From Paenibacillus dendritiformis (GTDB taxonomy: Bacteria > Bacillota > Bacilli > Paenibacillales > Paenibacillaceae), in assembly GCF_945605565.1 (NCBI RefSeq), contig NZ_OX216966.1, positions 728,501 through 792,500 of the forward strand: a DNA stretch of 64,000 nt, in the 5' to 3' direction. Positions 25,445-34,106 of this stretch are shown here, piece after piece. Under the pieces are notes generated by a model. It searched no databases. It worked only from the letters and a program-made list of their open reading frames with translations, and had not been told where the DNA came from. Numbering within the stretch: the first letter of the stretch is position 1; each line of letters begins with the position of its first letter. A program made the translations under genes and the position numbers.

Positions 25445-26816
25445 GTCAAGTCCAAATTTATGTGTAAATTCCTCAATGAGATTGCCAGAGCAAAAAGATG
25501 CCTAAGCTGCAGGCTTGTTTAGCTTCTTCCTCCACTCATGGTACTCTTTCATCTCGATATACTTTTTCCCAGCAGACCACTTTTCGTCCTGCTCAATCAA
25601 CAAGGCTCCAAAAAGACGAAGGACAGAGGCTCGGTTGGGAAAAATGCGAATGACGCGTTCTCGCCGCCGCAACTCGCCATTTAGACGTTCTACGGCATTT
25701 GTGGTGCGCGTACGTATCCGACAGGCAGCCGGAAGTGCCAAGATCGCTGTCGCATCGTCAAAGCCCTCTTCCAAGACCCTCATGGCTTTTGGAGCTTTAT
25801 CTTCAAATGCTTCTTGTGTCCGTTTTAGCAGTGTACGGGCACTGGTCTCGTCCGCAGCTTCGTAGATGGCCCTTACATGGGCCTTTAATTCATCACGGCA
25901 TGATTTAGGAGCAGCGTCCAGAATATTACGCATAAAGTGGGTTTGACACCGTTGCCAGGTTACGCCTTGGAAATGTTGCCGAATCGCACTAACCAAACCA
26001 CCGTGATGGTCGCTTGTAATGACATCAACACCGTGCAACCCGCGACTTTTGAGGTGCGTAAAGAAAGCCCCCCACGTTGCTGCTGACTCGGTATCATCTA
26101 CGGTAAGTCCAAGCAGTTCCCGATAGCCCTCCGCATTAATCCCTGTGGCAATCATCACTCCACGTGAGCGCACACGGCCGTCTTCCCGGACTTTGACGTA
26201 CAGGGCGTCGACAATAAGAAAAGGGTAGGCCTTGTCCAGTTTTCGGTTATTCCACTCTTCTACGAGGGGATCCAACTGTTTGCAGAGCTCACTAACTGTT
26301 GATTTGGAGAACTCTGTCCCGCATAGTTCTTCGGTGATATTGCTTACTTTTCGCGTTGACACACCATTAAGTACCATCTCCATCATGGCTAAGACAAGGG
26401 CCTGCTCGCTTCGTTGGTAACGAGCAAAGAGTTCCGTAGAGAACTGACCGTTGCGGAAACGCGGTACTTGCAGGGTTAATTGACCCACCCGTGTTGTCAG
26501 CCGATGAGGGTACGTTCCATTACGGTAACCTGCACGCTCTTCTGAGCGCTCGTAGTGTCCTGCCTTCAACTGTTCCGTTGCCTGCGCCTGCAAAACTTGA
26601 TTCAAGATAGATTCTAATAAGGTCGCTATCCCCTCATCTCTTGATTCGGATAAAAACAGTTGATGCAAAAGTTGTGAATCTAGGGTAATCTGGTATTGAG
26701 TCATAGCTAGATCCTCCTTTGGAATGTTGTCTCGACAACCTCATTCTATACGAGGATCCTTGCTATGGCTCTACTTTTTTGCCATTTTCTTTTTACACAA
26801 TTATATGGACTTAGCT
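25445..26816 (-). mobile_element. IS256-family insertion sequence, complete
   Basis: About 1.37 kb bounded by imperfect terminal inverted repeats of about 24 bp (both ends share AAGTCCA and TGTGTAAA when read inward) and by a 9-bp direct duplication CTCAATGAG. It holds a single full-length transposase gene on the minus strand. The intact frame, clear ends and exact duplication suggest a fairly recent insertion into repeat A. Confidence 0.9.
25502..26704 (-). CDS. IS256 family transposase
   Basis: The 400-residue protein has the Mutator-type layout: N-terminal region with YRNGTYPHRLTTRVG and LQVPRFRNGQF, then catalytic residues in FLIVDALYVKVRE (first Asp), DVITSDHHGGL (second Asp), the C/H motif WQRCQTHFMRNIL, and the Glu in TNAVERLNGELRRRERVIRIF. 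Full length for the family and with no frameshift, so probably active. It starts at an ATG behind AGGAGG, 112 bases inside the right end of the element. Confidence 0.97.
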   Translation of the reverse strand: MTQYQITLDSQLLHQLFLSESRDEGIATLLESILNQVLQAQATEQLKAGHYERSEERAGYRNGTYPHRLTTRVGQLTLQVPRFRNGQFSTELFARYQRSEQALVLAMMEMVLNGVSTRKVSNITEELCGTEFSKSTVSELCKQLDPLVEEWNNRKLDKAYPFLIVDALYVKVREDGRVRSRGVMIATGINAEGYRELLGLTVDDTESAATWGAFFTHLKSRGLHGVDVITSDHHGGLVSAIRQHFQGVTWQRCQTHFMRNILDAAPKSCRDELKAHVRAIYEAADETSARTLLKRTQEAFEDKAPKAMRVLEEGFDDATAILALPAACRIRTRTTNAVERLNGELRRRERVIRIFPNRASVLRLFGALLIEQDEKWSAGKKYIEMKEYHEWRKKLNKPAA

Positions 26817-26825
26817 CTCAATGAG
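26817..26825 (+). repeat. Target site duplication, right
   Basis: CTCAATGAG, direct repeat of 25436-25444. Confidence 0.85.
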
Positions 26826-27114
26826 TCCACATCCCGAGGAATTGCTGCAAATCTACATCATTTTAGGCCCTTTTGCTTCAAGCCGAAGCGAAACGGGTGA
26901 AATTCCTGCAGTTGTGCAGGATTCCCCTTCTGGTAAAGTCGTCCATATCGAATTGCTGTATTTGCGCAGGATTAGGATTTCGCTTGCCGAATAGGTGTTG
27001 AAATCGTGCAGTTTTGCAGACTTCGCTTACCGAATAGGTGCGTGTCTGGAGAAATCGTGCAGTTTGGCGGATTTCGCCTACCGGATAGACGTGTCTAGGG
27101 AAATCGTGCAGTTT
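26826..27114 (+). repeat. Dispersed repeat A, right part, with 50-bp period units
   Basis: The sequence continues repeat A after the insertion sequence and aligns with 46902-47127. It is built of units of about 50 bp, each with a GAAATCGTGCAG or GAATTGCTGCA opening and a TTTCGC-TACCGAATAG close; several contain short inverted CTGCA/TGCAG arms able to form hairpins. Frames read through it encode repetitive peptides (EELLQIY, EIVQF) that I regard as spurious. Confidence 0.8.
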
Positions 27115-27285
27115 TCAGGCAATTGGAAAACCCCTGTTTTTTACGAAGGGGTGAAGATTGTCCACTTTCCTACTCAAAACTTGGCCCCCATAGCGTTTTA
27201 AATCGATTTTTCTACGGAGAGACGAGGTCCACCACACAAAAAAATGGAGTGCCACAAAATCCCTCAGACTTTCTCAACAGCCCGA
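27115..27285 (+). repeat. MITE-like module, copy A2
   Basis: Same element as copy A1: begins TCAGGCAATTGGAAAACCCC, contains the poly-T and ACGAAGGGGTGAAGA segment, ends TTTCTCAACAGCCCGA. Its terminal repeats have a few mismatches. It closes the composite on the right. Confidence 0.65.
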
Positions 27286-27511
27286 TATTCGCAGGGTTTT
27301 CTTTTCATTCAAGGGAGTTCAGTGAATTGCAGCTTTTTTCCGGACCGCAGCGCATAAGCTGTATGTTTACACTCACATGGCTCAAGCGGCCAAACGCTAG
27401 TGAGCTGGCAAGGCACAAGCATCCCTTAATCTCATCGGCGTTCTTCTGCCACGCGGTGGATGAGGCCGACCGGAAGCACAGTGATGTAGAACCGGAACAC
27501 TTAAAATTTGA

Positions 27512-27541
27512 TTGACAATCGTTCTCGGACACCTGTATGAT
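27512..27541 (+). promoter_or_regulatory. Sigma-A promoter of the FadR-type regulator
   Basis: TTGACA, 18-base spacer, TATGAT, 50 bases before the GTG start. Confidence 0.75.
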
Positions 27542-27547
27542 TACAAA

Positions 27548-27572
27548 CAAACATCCAATCATCCTATGTTTG
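27548..27572 (+). promoter_or_regulatory. Candidate operator of the FadR-type regulator
   Basis: Inverted repeat CAAACAT-N11-ATGTTTG just after the -10 box, where a GntR-family protein would repress its own transcription. Confidence 0.5.
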
Positions 27573-27591
27573 CGATCTGAGGAGGAGTAAC

Positions 27592-28269
27592 GTGGAGCTT
27601 CGTCCGGTTAAGAAACAAACACTAGTAGAGCAGGTCATCGAACAGATCGAGCAATTGATTCAATCGGATTCGTGGCCACTGGGGAGCCGCATCCCCCCTG
27701 AGCCCGAGCTGATGCAAGTCTTCAATGTGAGCCGCAACAGCATTCGGGAAGCGGTGAAGTCGCTTATTCATGTCGGCGTGCTGGAGGCGCGGCAGGGCGA
27801 CGGAACGTATGTCTGCTCCAAGAGCAGCTTGAATGCGATCCTCCATCATCAATTGATGAAGGCGGATCGAAGGGAGGCGGCCGAGGTCCGCTTCTGTCTG
27901 GAGCGGGAGATCGCGCGGCTGGCTACGGAGAGGCGCACGGATACGGATCTGGAAGCGATGCGCCGCTGGCTCGGCCTGATGAGCGAATCGTTCCGCATCG
28001 GGGACGATGACGCTTATGTCCGCCATGATTATCAGTTTCACCTGGCTTTGGCGACGGCGACGCATAACCAGCTCCTAGTCAACCTATACAGCAGCATCGC
28101 GGATGCGGTGCGGCAATCGGTGGATCTGTTCATCAAGCGCAGCCCGCAGCGGGAGAAGATGGCCTGCTTCCACGAGGAACTGGTCGACGCGATCGAGCGG
28201 CAGGACGGGAACGCGGCGCAGCAGCTCGTACGCCAATTGCTGGAGCTGAACTTCGATATATCCGAATGA
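27592..28269 (+). CDS. FadR-subfamily GntR regulator
   Basis: GTG start behind GAGGAGG. The 225-residue protein has an N-terminal GntR winged helix (PLGSRIPPEPELMQVFNVSRN, then VSRNSIREAVKSLIHVGVLEARQGDGTYV) and an FCD-type all-helical C-terminus (HDYQFHLALATATHNQLLV), whose Asp/His residues bind metal and a carboxylate ligand. It is followed 120 bases later by an MFS transporter gene on the same strand, the likely regulated partner. Confidence 0.92.
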   Translation: MELRPVKKQTLVEQVIEQIEQLIQSDSWPLGSRIPPEPELMQVFNVSRNSIREAVKSLIHVGVLEARQGDGTYVCSKSSLNAILHHQLMKADRREAAEVRFCLEREIARLATERRTDTDLEAMRRWLGLMSESFRIGDDDAYVRHDYQFHLALATATHNQLLVNLYSSIADAVRQSVDLFIKRSPQREKMACFHEELVDAIERQDGNAAQQLVRQLLELNFDISE

Positions 28270-28389
28270 ATGGCCATCCGGCAGATAGATGCCTGTGGAT
28301 GCCTATTCGGCTTACACATAACGTACACATGGAGAGAAGACAGATAGAAACAGATAAATGTAGAGATAAAGAAGAGGGAGAGATGCATA

Positions 28390-29601
28390 TTGAGACCCGC
28401 ACTGCAGGCAGAACAACCGGTTCCGTCAAATAAAACGTTAGTGATGCTCTTATTGGGGATTTTGCTTGTAGGCGCGAACATGCGCGCCGCCATCGCTTCG
28501 GTGGGGCCACTCATCGGCTTCATTCGCGATGATACCGGATTGTCGAACGGGGCCGTCGGCTGGCTTACGACGATACCGCTGATCGGCTTCGCCGTGCTGT
28601 CCCCGTTCGCGCCTTCGCTGGCGCGCCGCTACGGGACAGAGCGCACGCTGGTCGCGACGCTGGCGCTCATGACGATTGGGATCGGGCTTCGCGCCTTCGA
28701 TTCCGTTCCGCTGCTCTTCGTCGGAACCGCAGGCGTCGGCATCGGGATCGCCGTGTGCAACGTCCTGCTGCCGAGCATCGTGAAGCAGAACTTCATCAAC
28801 CGGGTCGGCTTCATGACCGGCCTGTACAGCATGACGATGAGCATCTTCGCCTCGATTGCCGCGGGCATCAGTGTGCCGCTGTCTCAGGGCGCAGGCTGGG
28901 GCTGGCGGAACACGCTCCTGATGTGGGCCGCGCTGTCGCTGCTCGGCCTGCTGGTCTGGCTGCCGATGGCCCGGTCTGCCCAGGCACGGAGCGGCGGCAG
29001 CGCGAAGCGTGCCGCCTCCGGCAAGACCGCGAATGTATGGAAGTCCGGTCTCGCCTGGCAGGTTACGATTTATATGGGCTTCCAATCCTTCAATTATTAT
29101 GTGTCCGTTGCCTGGCTGCCGGAGATTCTGCTCAGTCACGGCTGGTCTCCCGTCAACGCTGGCTGGATGCTGTCGGTCATGCAGTTGACCGGCATTCCGT
29201 TCAACTTCCTTATTCCGGCGATTGCGGAACGGCTGAAGGATCAACGGCTCGTGGCCGCCGCTGGGGCGCTTATCGGGATGGCCGGCTATGCCGGACTGCT
29301 GATCGATAACGCCGCCATTGCGACCGTTGCCGTCCTCTTGATGGGAATCGGGCAGAGCATCTGCATCAGCCTGGCGCTGACCTTCATCGCGCTTCGCGCC
29401 AGAAATGCGACGCAAGCCGCGGCGCTGTCCGGCATGTCCCAATCCATGGGCTACGCGCTGGCGGCGCTCGGCCCGATATGCCTCGGGGCGCTGCATGATG
29501 TGACGGCGGCCTGGACGTGGCCGGTCATCGCCTTGCTCGGCACATCCTCCATCATGGTCGTCGCTGGTCTGGGAGCGGGGCGGAATCGGTATATCGACTA
29601 A
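28390..29601 (+). CDS. CynX/NimT-family MFS transporter
   Basis: TTG start behind GAGGGAGAG; an ATG just upstream opens only a 16-codon frame. The 403-residue protein has 12 predicted membrane segments and the MFS order, with the CynX family block GANMRAAIASVGPLIGFIRDDTG at the start and FNYYVSVAWLPEILLSHGWS at helix 7. The family includes cyanate and 2-nitroimidazole transporters; the actual substrate is unknown. It sits behind a FadR-type regulator and ends in a hairpin shared with pbpG. Confidence 0.9.
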   Translation: MRPALQAEQPVPSNKTLVMLLLGILLVGANMRAAIASVGPLIGFIRDDTGLSNGAVGWLTTIPLIGFAVLSPFAPSLARRYGTERTLVATLALMTIGIGLRAFDSVPLLFVGTAGVGIGIAVCNVLLPSIVKQNFINRVGFMTGLYSMTMSIFASIAAGISVPLSQGAGWGWRNTLLMWAALSLLGLLVWLPMARSAQARSGGSAKRAASGKTANVWKSGLAWQVTIYMGFQSFNYYVSVAWLPEILLSHGWSPVNAGWMLSVMQLTGIPFNFLIPAIAERLKDQRLVAAAGALIGMAGYAGLLIDNAAIATVAVLLMGIGQSICISLALTFIALRARNATQAAALSGMSQSMGYALAALGPICLGALHDVTAAWTWPVIALLGTSSIMVVAGLGAGRNRYID

Positions 29602-29647
29602 GTCGAAGCCGCTTCCCGGGCCGATCCCGCTGCGGACAATACAGCCA

Positions 29648-29704
29648 AACAGCCGGACGACGGCGCAACTCCTCACAAGGAGCGGCACCGGCGGTCCGGC
29701 TGTT
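29648..29704. terminator. Terminator between the MFS gene and pbpG
   Basis: An 11-bp perfect stem AACAGCCGGAC/GTCCGGCTGTT around a GC-rich inner region, between convergent genes; T tracts on both sides are weak. Confidence 0.6.
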
Positions 29705-29755
29705 CTTCATCCTGCGTATTCGGCATGAGCGCCTGATCGTCTCATGCTCGATGCC

Positions 29756-31810
29756 TCATCCGGTCCACCAGCGCTTGAAGTGCTGCCACCACGAGCGCTT
29801 ATCCGGCTCCTTCTCGATCGGCTTGTCCGGTACGGCTTCCGGCTTCGCTGAACTATGCAGGCCGCACCATTCTGTCGGCTCCGTTCCTTTGACGAACGTC
29901 TCCAGCCGCTTGCCCGGACAATCCTCACCGGCGAGCTGTCCGGAATCCGGATCAATATAGAGGCTGACCACATCATCCGGCACCGTGAAAATTTTGGGCG
30001 GCACGCTGTGCAGCGCCTTCTCCATGAACTCGGCGAAGATCGGCGCGGCCTTGTGCGATTCGGTCAGCGAGATGTTCTTGCCCCGGTCGTAGCCGACCCA
30101 GACCGCGGTCGACAGCTCCGGGGTATAGCCGACGATCCAGGCGTCGGCATCGGTCGTGCCCGTCTTCCCGGCTACGGGCCGCTTGATGACCGGCGAGACG
30201 CGGTTGCCGGTCCCGCCCGCTTCGAATACGCTCTCCATCAGACTGGTGAGCACATAAGCTTCCGCCGGGTTCACGACCTGCTCCGCCTCCACTGGCGGTG
30301 CTTCGTACAATATTCGGCCCGCCTGATCCGTAATCTTCAGGATCGCACGCGGGATGACCCGCTTGCCCTCATTGCTGAAGACGCCGTAGGCGGCGGCCAT
30401 GTCGAACGGACTGACCGGATAGGTGCCGAGCGCCAGGGACGGGAGCGGCTTCATCGCTCCGTCGATGCCGAGCCGCCGCGCCAGCGAGATGACCTTGTCC
30501 GGGCCGATCTGCATCAGCGTATGCACCGCATAGATGTTGTCGGAGGCGGCCATCGCCTGGCGAAGATCGATGTCGCCATGATACTTGCCGCCATAGTTGC
30601 TCGGCCGGTACACCTGCCGCCCGTCGTCATAAGGAAAAGCCGTCGGCTCGCTCACGAAGTGGGTGGCCGCCGTGATCGCCTTCTCCTCCAGGGCGGCCAG
30701 ATAGACAATCGGCTTGAAGGCCGAGCCTGGCTGGCGCGTGTCGGCGAAGACGCGGTTGTATTGATTGAGGCGGTAGTTTTTGCCGCCGACCATCGACTTG
30801 ATGTACCCGTTGCGCGGATTGATGGCGATAAGGGCTGCCTGCAGATCCCCTTCCGCTGGTATTTGCTTCGCCACTGCTTCCTCCGCCGCCTGCTGCGCCC
30901 GGGCATCAAGCGTCGTATAGACGAGCAGGCCGCCGCCGTCGACCGTCACTTCCGGGATGCCCAGATCGGTCAACTCCCGCCGCACATAGTCGCGGAAGTA
31001 GGGGGCGACGAGCGTATCCGGGCGTTCCGTCTGCGGCCGGAAGGTCAGCATCTCGTGGTAGGCTTTGTCGGCCGCCTCCTGCGAGATATATCCGGTCTCG
31101 ACCATGCCGTTCAGCACGGTCTTCTGCCGATCCTTCGCATTTTTCATTTGCAGGAAGGGAGAATAATAGACGGGGCCGCGCGGAATGCCCGCCAGCATGG
31201 CGCTCTCGGCCAAGGTCAGTTCGCGGGCCGATTTGTCGAAGTAGAGCTGCGCCGCCGCTTCGATCCCATAGGCGCCGTGCCCGTAATAGATTTGATTCAG
31301 ATACATCTCGAGAATCTCGTCCTTGGTGTACTTCATCTCCAGCTGCATGGCATACAGCGCTTCCTTCACCTTCCGCTTCCATGTCCGTTCATGGCTCAAA
31401 TACAGATTGCGCGCCAGCTGTTGGGTCAACGTGCTGGCTCCTTGTCGCGCGGACATGTTCTCCAGATTGACGAGCACTGCCCGTGCGACGCCCTTCACGT
31501 CGATCCCGGGATGATGATAGAACTGGCGATCCTCCGTAGCCAGCGTCGCGTGCACCAGATCCTCGGCGATATCCTTCAAGGGGACGTGCACCTGCTGCTT
31601 CTGGCCCGGAGACAGTGTCGTCAGCAACTGGCCTTGGCCATCGAGAATCCGCGAGGCCTGATCCGTCGCGGTGACGGGCAGGTCGCTTACATAGAGGTAG
31701 CCGAGCACGGAGGCAGCCACGCCGATCGCCATGACGAAGGCGGCGCTGGAGCTGATCAGCAGCAAGCGAAGCCGCTTGCGCTTCTTGGTTGTTGTGCGGC
31801 GTCGATCCAT
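29756..31810 (-). CDS. pbpG: Class A penicillin-binding protein
   Basis: ATG behind AAGGAGG. The 684-residue protein has a basic N-terminus and membrane helix, a GT51 transglycosylase domain (ATEDRQFYHHPGIDVKG with the catalytic Glu; QGASTLTQQLARNLYL; KEALYAMQLE) and a transpeptidase domain with GSAFKP (Ser nucleophile), SDN and KTGTT motifs. It makes and cross-links glycan strands outside the membrane. The position next to speE-speB and near ywhD matches B. subtilis pbpG (ywhE, PBP2d), a sporulation protein; a spore role here is inferred from that synteny. Confidence 0.9.
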   Translation of the reverse strand: MDRRRTTTKKRKRLRLLLISSSAAFVMAIGVAASVLGYLYVSDLPVTATDQASRILDGQGQLLTTLSPGQKQQVHVPLKDIAEDLVHATLATEDRQFYHHPGIDVKGVARAVLVNLENMSARQGASTLTQQLARNLYLSHERTWKRKVKEALYAMQLEMKYTKDEILEMYLNQIYYGHGAYGIEAAAQLYFDKSARELTLAESAMLAGIPRGPVYYSPFLQMKNAKDRQKTVLNGMVETGYISQEAADKAYHEMLTFRPQTERPDTLVAPYFRDYVRRELTDLGIPEVTVDGGGLLVYTTLDARAQQAAEEAVAKQIPAEGDLQAALIAINPRNGYIKSMVGGKNYRLNQYNRVFADTRQPGSAFKPIVYLAALEEKAITAATHFVSEPTAFPYDDGRQVYRPSNYGGKYHGDIDLRQAMAASDNIYAVHTLMQIGPDKVISLARRLGIDGAMKPLPSLALGTYPVSPFDMAAAYGVFSNEGKRVIPRAILKITDQAGRILYEAPPVEAEQVVNPAEAYVLTSLMESVFEAGGTGNRVSPVIKRPVAGKTGTTDADAWIVGYTPELSTAVWVGYDRGKNISLTESHKAAPIFAEFMEKALHSVPPKIFTVPDDVVSLYIDPDSGQLAGEDCPGKRLETFVKGTEPTEWCGLHSSAKPEAVPDKPIEKEPDKRSWWQHFKRWWTG

Positions 31811-32044
31811 TATGACTCCTCCTTATCCCCGATTTCCCGTTCGTTCGACATCCATTCACGTTATTTCTCAGTATGGAAAAGAATAGAATCGCTTATTCCT
31901 GGCAAGCTAAAAAATCGGATGCCGGAGCACATTGCAAGCGGGTCTTCATCTGTATCCGGGATACAGGAAACAGGGGCAAAATGAGGAGAAACGGAAGCCT
32001 GATTGGGCGCCGCGACAGGATTCGCTGCCGGCTGTTTTTTTATT
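31811..32044. other. Divergent pbpG-speE intergenic region
   Basis: No gene. A perfect palindrome CTGTATCCGGGATACAG lies at 31950-31966, of unknown meaning. No convincing sporulation promoter for pbpG was seen. Confidence 0.4.
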
Positions 32045-32073
32045 TTGCTAAGACGGGGTGACTCGCGTATAAT
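32045..32073 (+). promoter_or_regulatory. Sigma-A promoter of speE
   Basis: TTGCTA, 17-base spacer, TATAAT, about 140 bases before the speE start. Confidence 0.65.
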
Positions 32074-32211
32074 ACAATTGGTCTATTTATACACTGAGCA
32101 GCTTGGTGTGATATGTAGATGAAGTGTTACGAATGTACACATGGGAACCATTACGAGCATTTCGGCAGGGACCAACGATACCATTACCGATAAGAAAGAA
32201 GGTTGATTCCT

Positions 32212-33039
32212 ATGGAATTGTGGTTTACAGAGAAGCAGACGGACAGCTTTGGCATTACGGCGAAGATTCGCGAGACCTACGTGAATGAACAGACGCCGTT
32301 TCAGCATTTGGTCATGCTGGAGACCGAAGAATTCGGACGAATGCTCGTATTGGACGGCATGGTCATGACTACGGTGAAGGATGAATTCGTCTACCATGAA
32401 ATGGTGGCGCACCCGGCTCTCGTAACCCATCCAAATCCGAAGAAAGTGCTTGTCGTCGGCGGAGGAGACGGGGGAGTCATGCGCGAGATTATGAAGCATC
32501 CTTCGGTCGAGAAGGCCGTTCTTGTCGATATCGACGGCAAAGTAATCGAATATTCGAAAAAATACCTTCCGGAAATCGCCTGCGAGTTGGACAACCCGCG
32601 GGTTGAAGTGCAGGTGAATGACGGATATATGCATATATTGAACAGCAAGAACGAGTACGACGTCATTATGGTCGACTCTACCGAGCCGGTGGGCCCTGCA
32701 GCTCCATTGTTCGAGCGCGGCTTCTATCAAGGCATCTACGATGCGTTGAAGGATGACGGCCTGTTCGTCGCACAGACGGACAATCCTTGGTTCAAGGCAG
32801 ATCTGATTCAGAAGGTGAACCGCGACGTGAAGGAGATCTTCCCGATCGTCCGTGTCTACGCGGCGAACATTCCGACCTATCCGAGCGGCATGTGGACGTT
32901 CACGATGGGCAGCAAGAAGCATGATCCGCTGAAGGTCGAGGAAGCGAGCATTCCGGAGATGGAGACGAAGTACTACTCGCCGCGTCTGCATCACGCCGCC
33001 TTCGTATTACCGAAATTCGTCGAGGATCTCTGCAAGTAA
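32212..33039 (+). CDS. speE: Polyamine aminopropyltransferase (spermidine synthase)
   Basis: ATG at 32212 behind AAGAAGG. The 275-residue protein has the spermidine synthase order: [39 protein letters not shown], then the decarboxylated-SAM pocket [16 protein letters not shown] and the catalytic [10 protein letters not shown]. It moves an aminopropyl group from decarboxylated SAM to putrescine. speB follows 36 bases later, so the pair makes putrescine from agmatine and then spermidine. Confidence 0.97.
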   Translation: MELWFTEKQTDSFGITAKIRETYVNEQTPFQHLVMLETEEFGRMLVLDGMVMTTVKDEFVYHEMVAHPALVTHPNPKKVLVVGGGDGGVMREIMKHPSVEKAVLVDIDGKVIEYSKKYLPEIACELDNPRVEVQVNDGYMHILNSKNEYDVIMVDSTEPVGPAAPLFERGFYQGIYDALKDDGLFVAQTDNPWFKADLIQKVNRDVKEIFPIVRVYAANIPTYPSGMWTFTMGSKKHDPLKVEEASIPEMETKYYSPRLHHAAFVLPKFVEDLCK

Positions 33040-33075
33040 GCCGTAAGGCAGGCTGCAGCGAGGAGGAGCATACCT

Positions 33076-33945
33076 ATGAAATTGGATCAAAAATATTCGG
33101 GCAACGTGTTCATCTACAGTTCGGAAGATTATGAGAGCGCCAAGGCGGTCATTTACGGCATGCCGATGGATTATACGGTCTCGTTCCGTCCGGGTTCGCG
33201 CTTCGGCCCGGCCCGCATCCGCGAGGTTTCGATCGGACTGGAGGAATACAGCCCTTATCTCGACAAGAGCATTGAGGAGCTGAACTACTTCGATGCCGGG
33301 GATCTGCTGCTGCCGTTCGGCAACGCGGCGAAGAGCCTGGACATCATCGGGGAGTTCGTGAGCAAGCTGCTCGCTGACGGCAAGTTCCCGGTCGGCCTGG
33401 GCGGCGAGCATCTCGTCTCTTGGCCGGTCATTCAGGAAGTATATAAGAAGTATCCGGATCTGGCGATTATCCACATCGATGCGCATGCCGACCTGCGCGA
33501 GCAGTATGAAGGCGAGCCGCTGTCGCACTCGACGCCGATCCGCAAGGCGGCGGAATTAATGGGCGGCAAGAACATCTATCAATTCGGCATCCGTTCCGGC
33601 TCCCGCGAGGAGTGGGCCTATGCCCGCGAGAACATCAACTTCCATCCGTTCGATGTGGCTGCGCCGCTGAAGAGCGTGCTGCCGGAGCTGGCAGGACGTC
33701 CGGTCTATGTCACGATCGACATCGACGTGCTCGATCCGAGCTGCGCGCCGGGCACCGGCACGGCGGAAGCGGGCGGCATTACGTCCAAGGAGCTGCTCGA
33801 AGCGGTGCATCTCATTGCTCGTTCCGAGGCGAACGTCGTCGGCTGCGACCTCGTGGAAGTCGCGCCGATCTATGACCCGACCGAGCAGACGCCGATTACG
33901 GCCAGCAAGATTATCCGCGAGATGCTGCTTGGCTTCGTGAAGTAA
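33076..33945 (+). CDS. speB: Agmatinase
   Basis: ATG behind GAGGAGG. The 289-residue ureohydrolase shows GGEHLVSW, IIHIDAHADLRE and ITIDIDVLDPSCAPGTGT, which hold the two-manganese site ligands. It hydrolyses agmatine to putrescine and urea. Length and motifs are normal for the family. It is the second gene of the speE-speB operon. Confidence 0.97.
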   Translation: MKLDQKYSGNVFIYSSEDYESAKAVIYGMPMDYTVSFRPGSRFGPARIREVSIGLEEYSPYLDKSIEELNYFDAGDLLLPFGNAAKSLDIIGEFVSKLLADGKFPVGLGGEHLVSWPVIQEVYKKYPDLAIIHIDAHADLREQYEGEPLSHSTPIRKAAELMGGKNIYQFGIRSGSREEWAYARENINFHPFDVAAPLKSVLPELAGRPVYVTIDIDVLDPSCAPGTGTAEAGGITSKELLEAVHLIARSEANVVGCDLVEVAPIYDPTEQTPITASKIIREMLLGFVK

Positions 33946-33967
33946 CATCGAACGCATCACGTTAATA

Positions 33968-34021
33968 CCCCTTCATCATCTTCTGCCGCCATGCTGCGGG
34001 GAGGCGAATGAAGGGGTTTTT
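33968..34021 (+). terminator. Terminator of speE-speB
   Basis: CCCCTTCAT pairs with ATGAAGGGG and is followed by TTTTT. Confidence 0.85.
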
Positions 34022-34039
34022 ACAATAATCCAGACCCAA

Positions 34040-34099
34040 AACCCTTCACATCGCATTCCGCAACGCCTTTCGGCGCAAGGAGATGAGTGTGAAGGGTTT
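34040..34099 (-). terminator. Terminator of the deaminase operon
   Basis: On the minus strand AACCCTTCACA pairs with TGTGAAGGGTT around an inner GCGCCGAAAGGCG hairpin, followed by TTTTG, 8 bases after the LysR gene. Confidence 0.75.
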
Positions 34100-34106
34100 C
34101 TTTATT

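Noticed and set aside
25472..25480. Another CTCAATGAG inside the left end of the IS256 element
   Set aside because: It equals the 9-bp target duplication but lies within the element, 27 bases from its end, and has no matching structure; treated as chance.
28450..29688. 412-residue minus-strand frame opposite the MFS gene
   Set aside because: Arg/Gln/His-rich shadow of a high-GC membrane protein gene, without start signals.
29855..31984. 709-residue plus-strand frame opposite pbpG
   Set aside because: It mirrors the third-codon GC bias of pbpG, has no ribosome site or recognisable motif, and is rich in Arg and His as usual for antisense frames.
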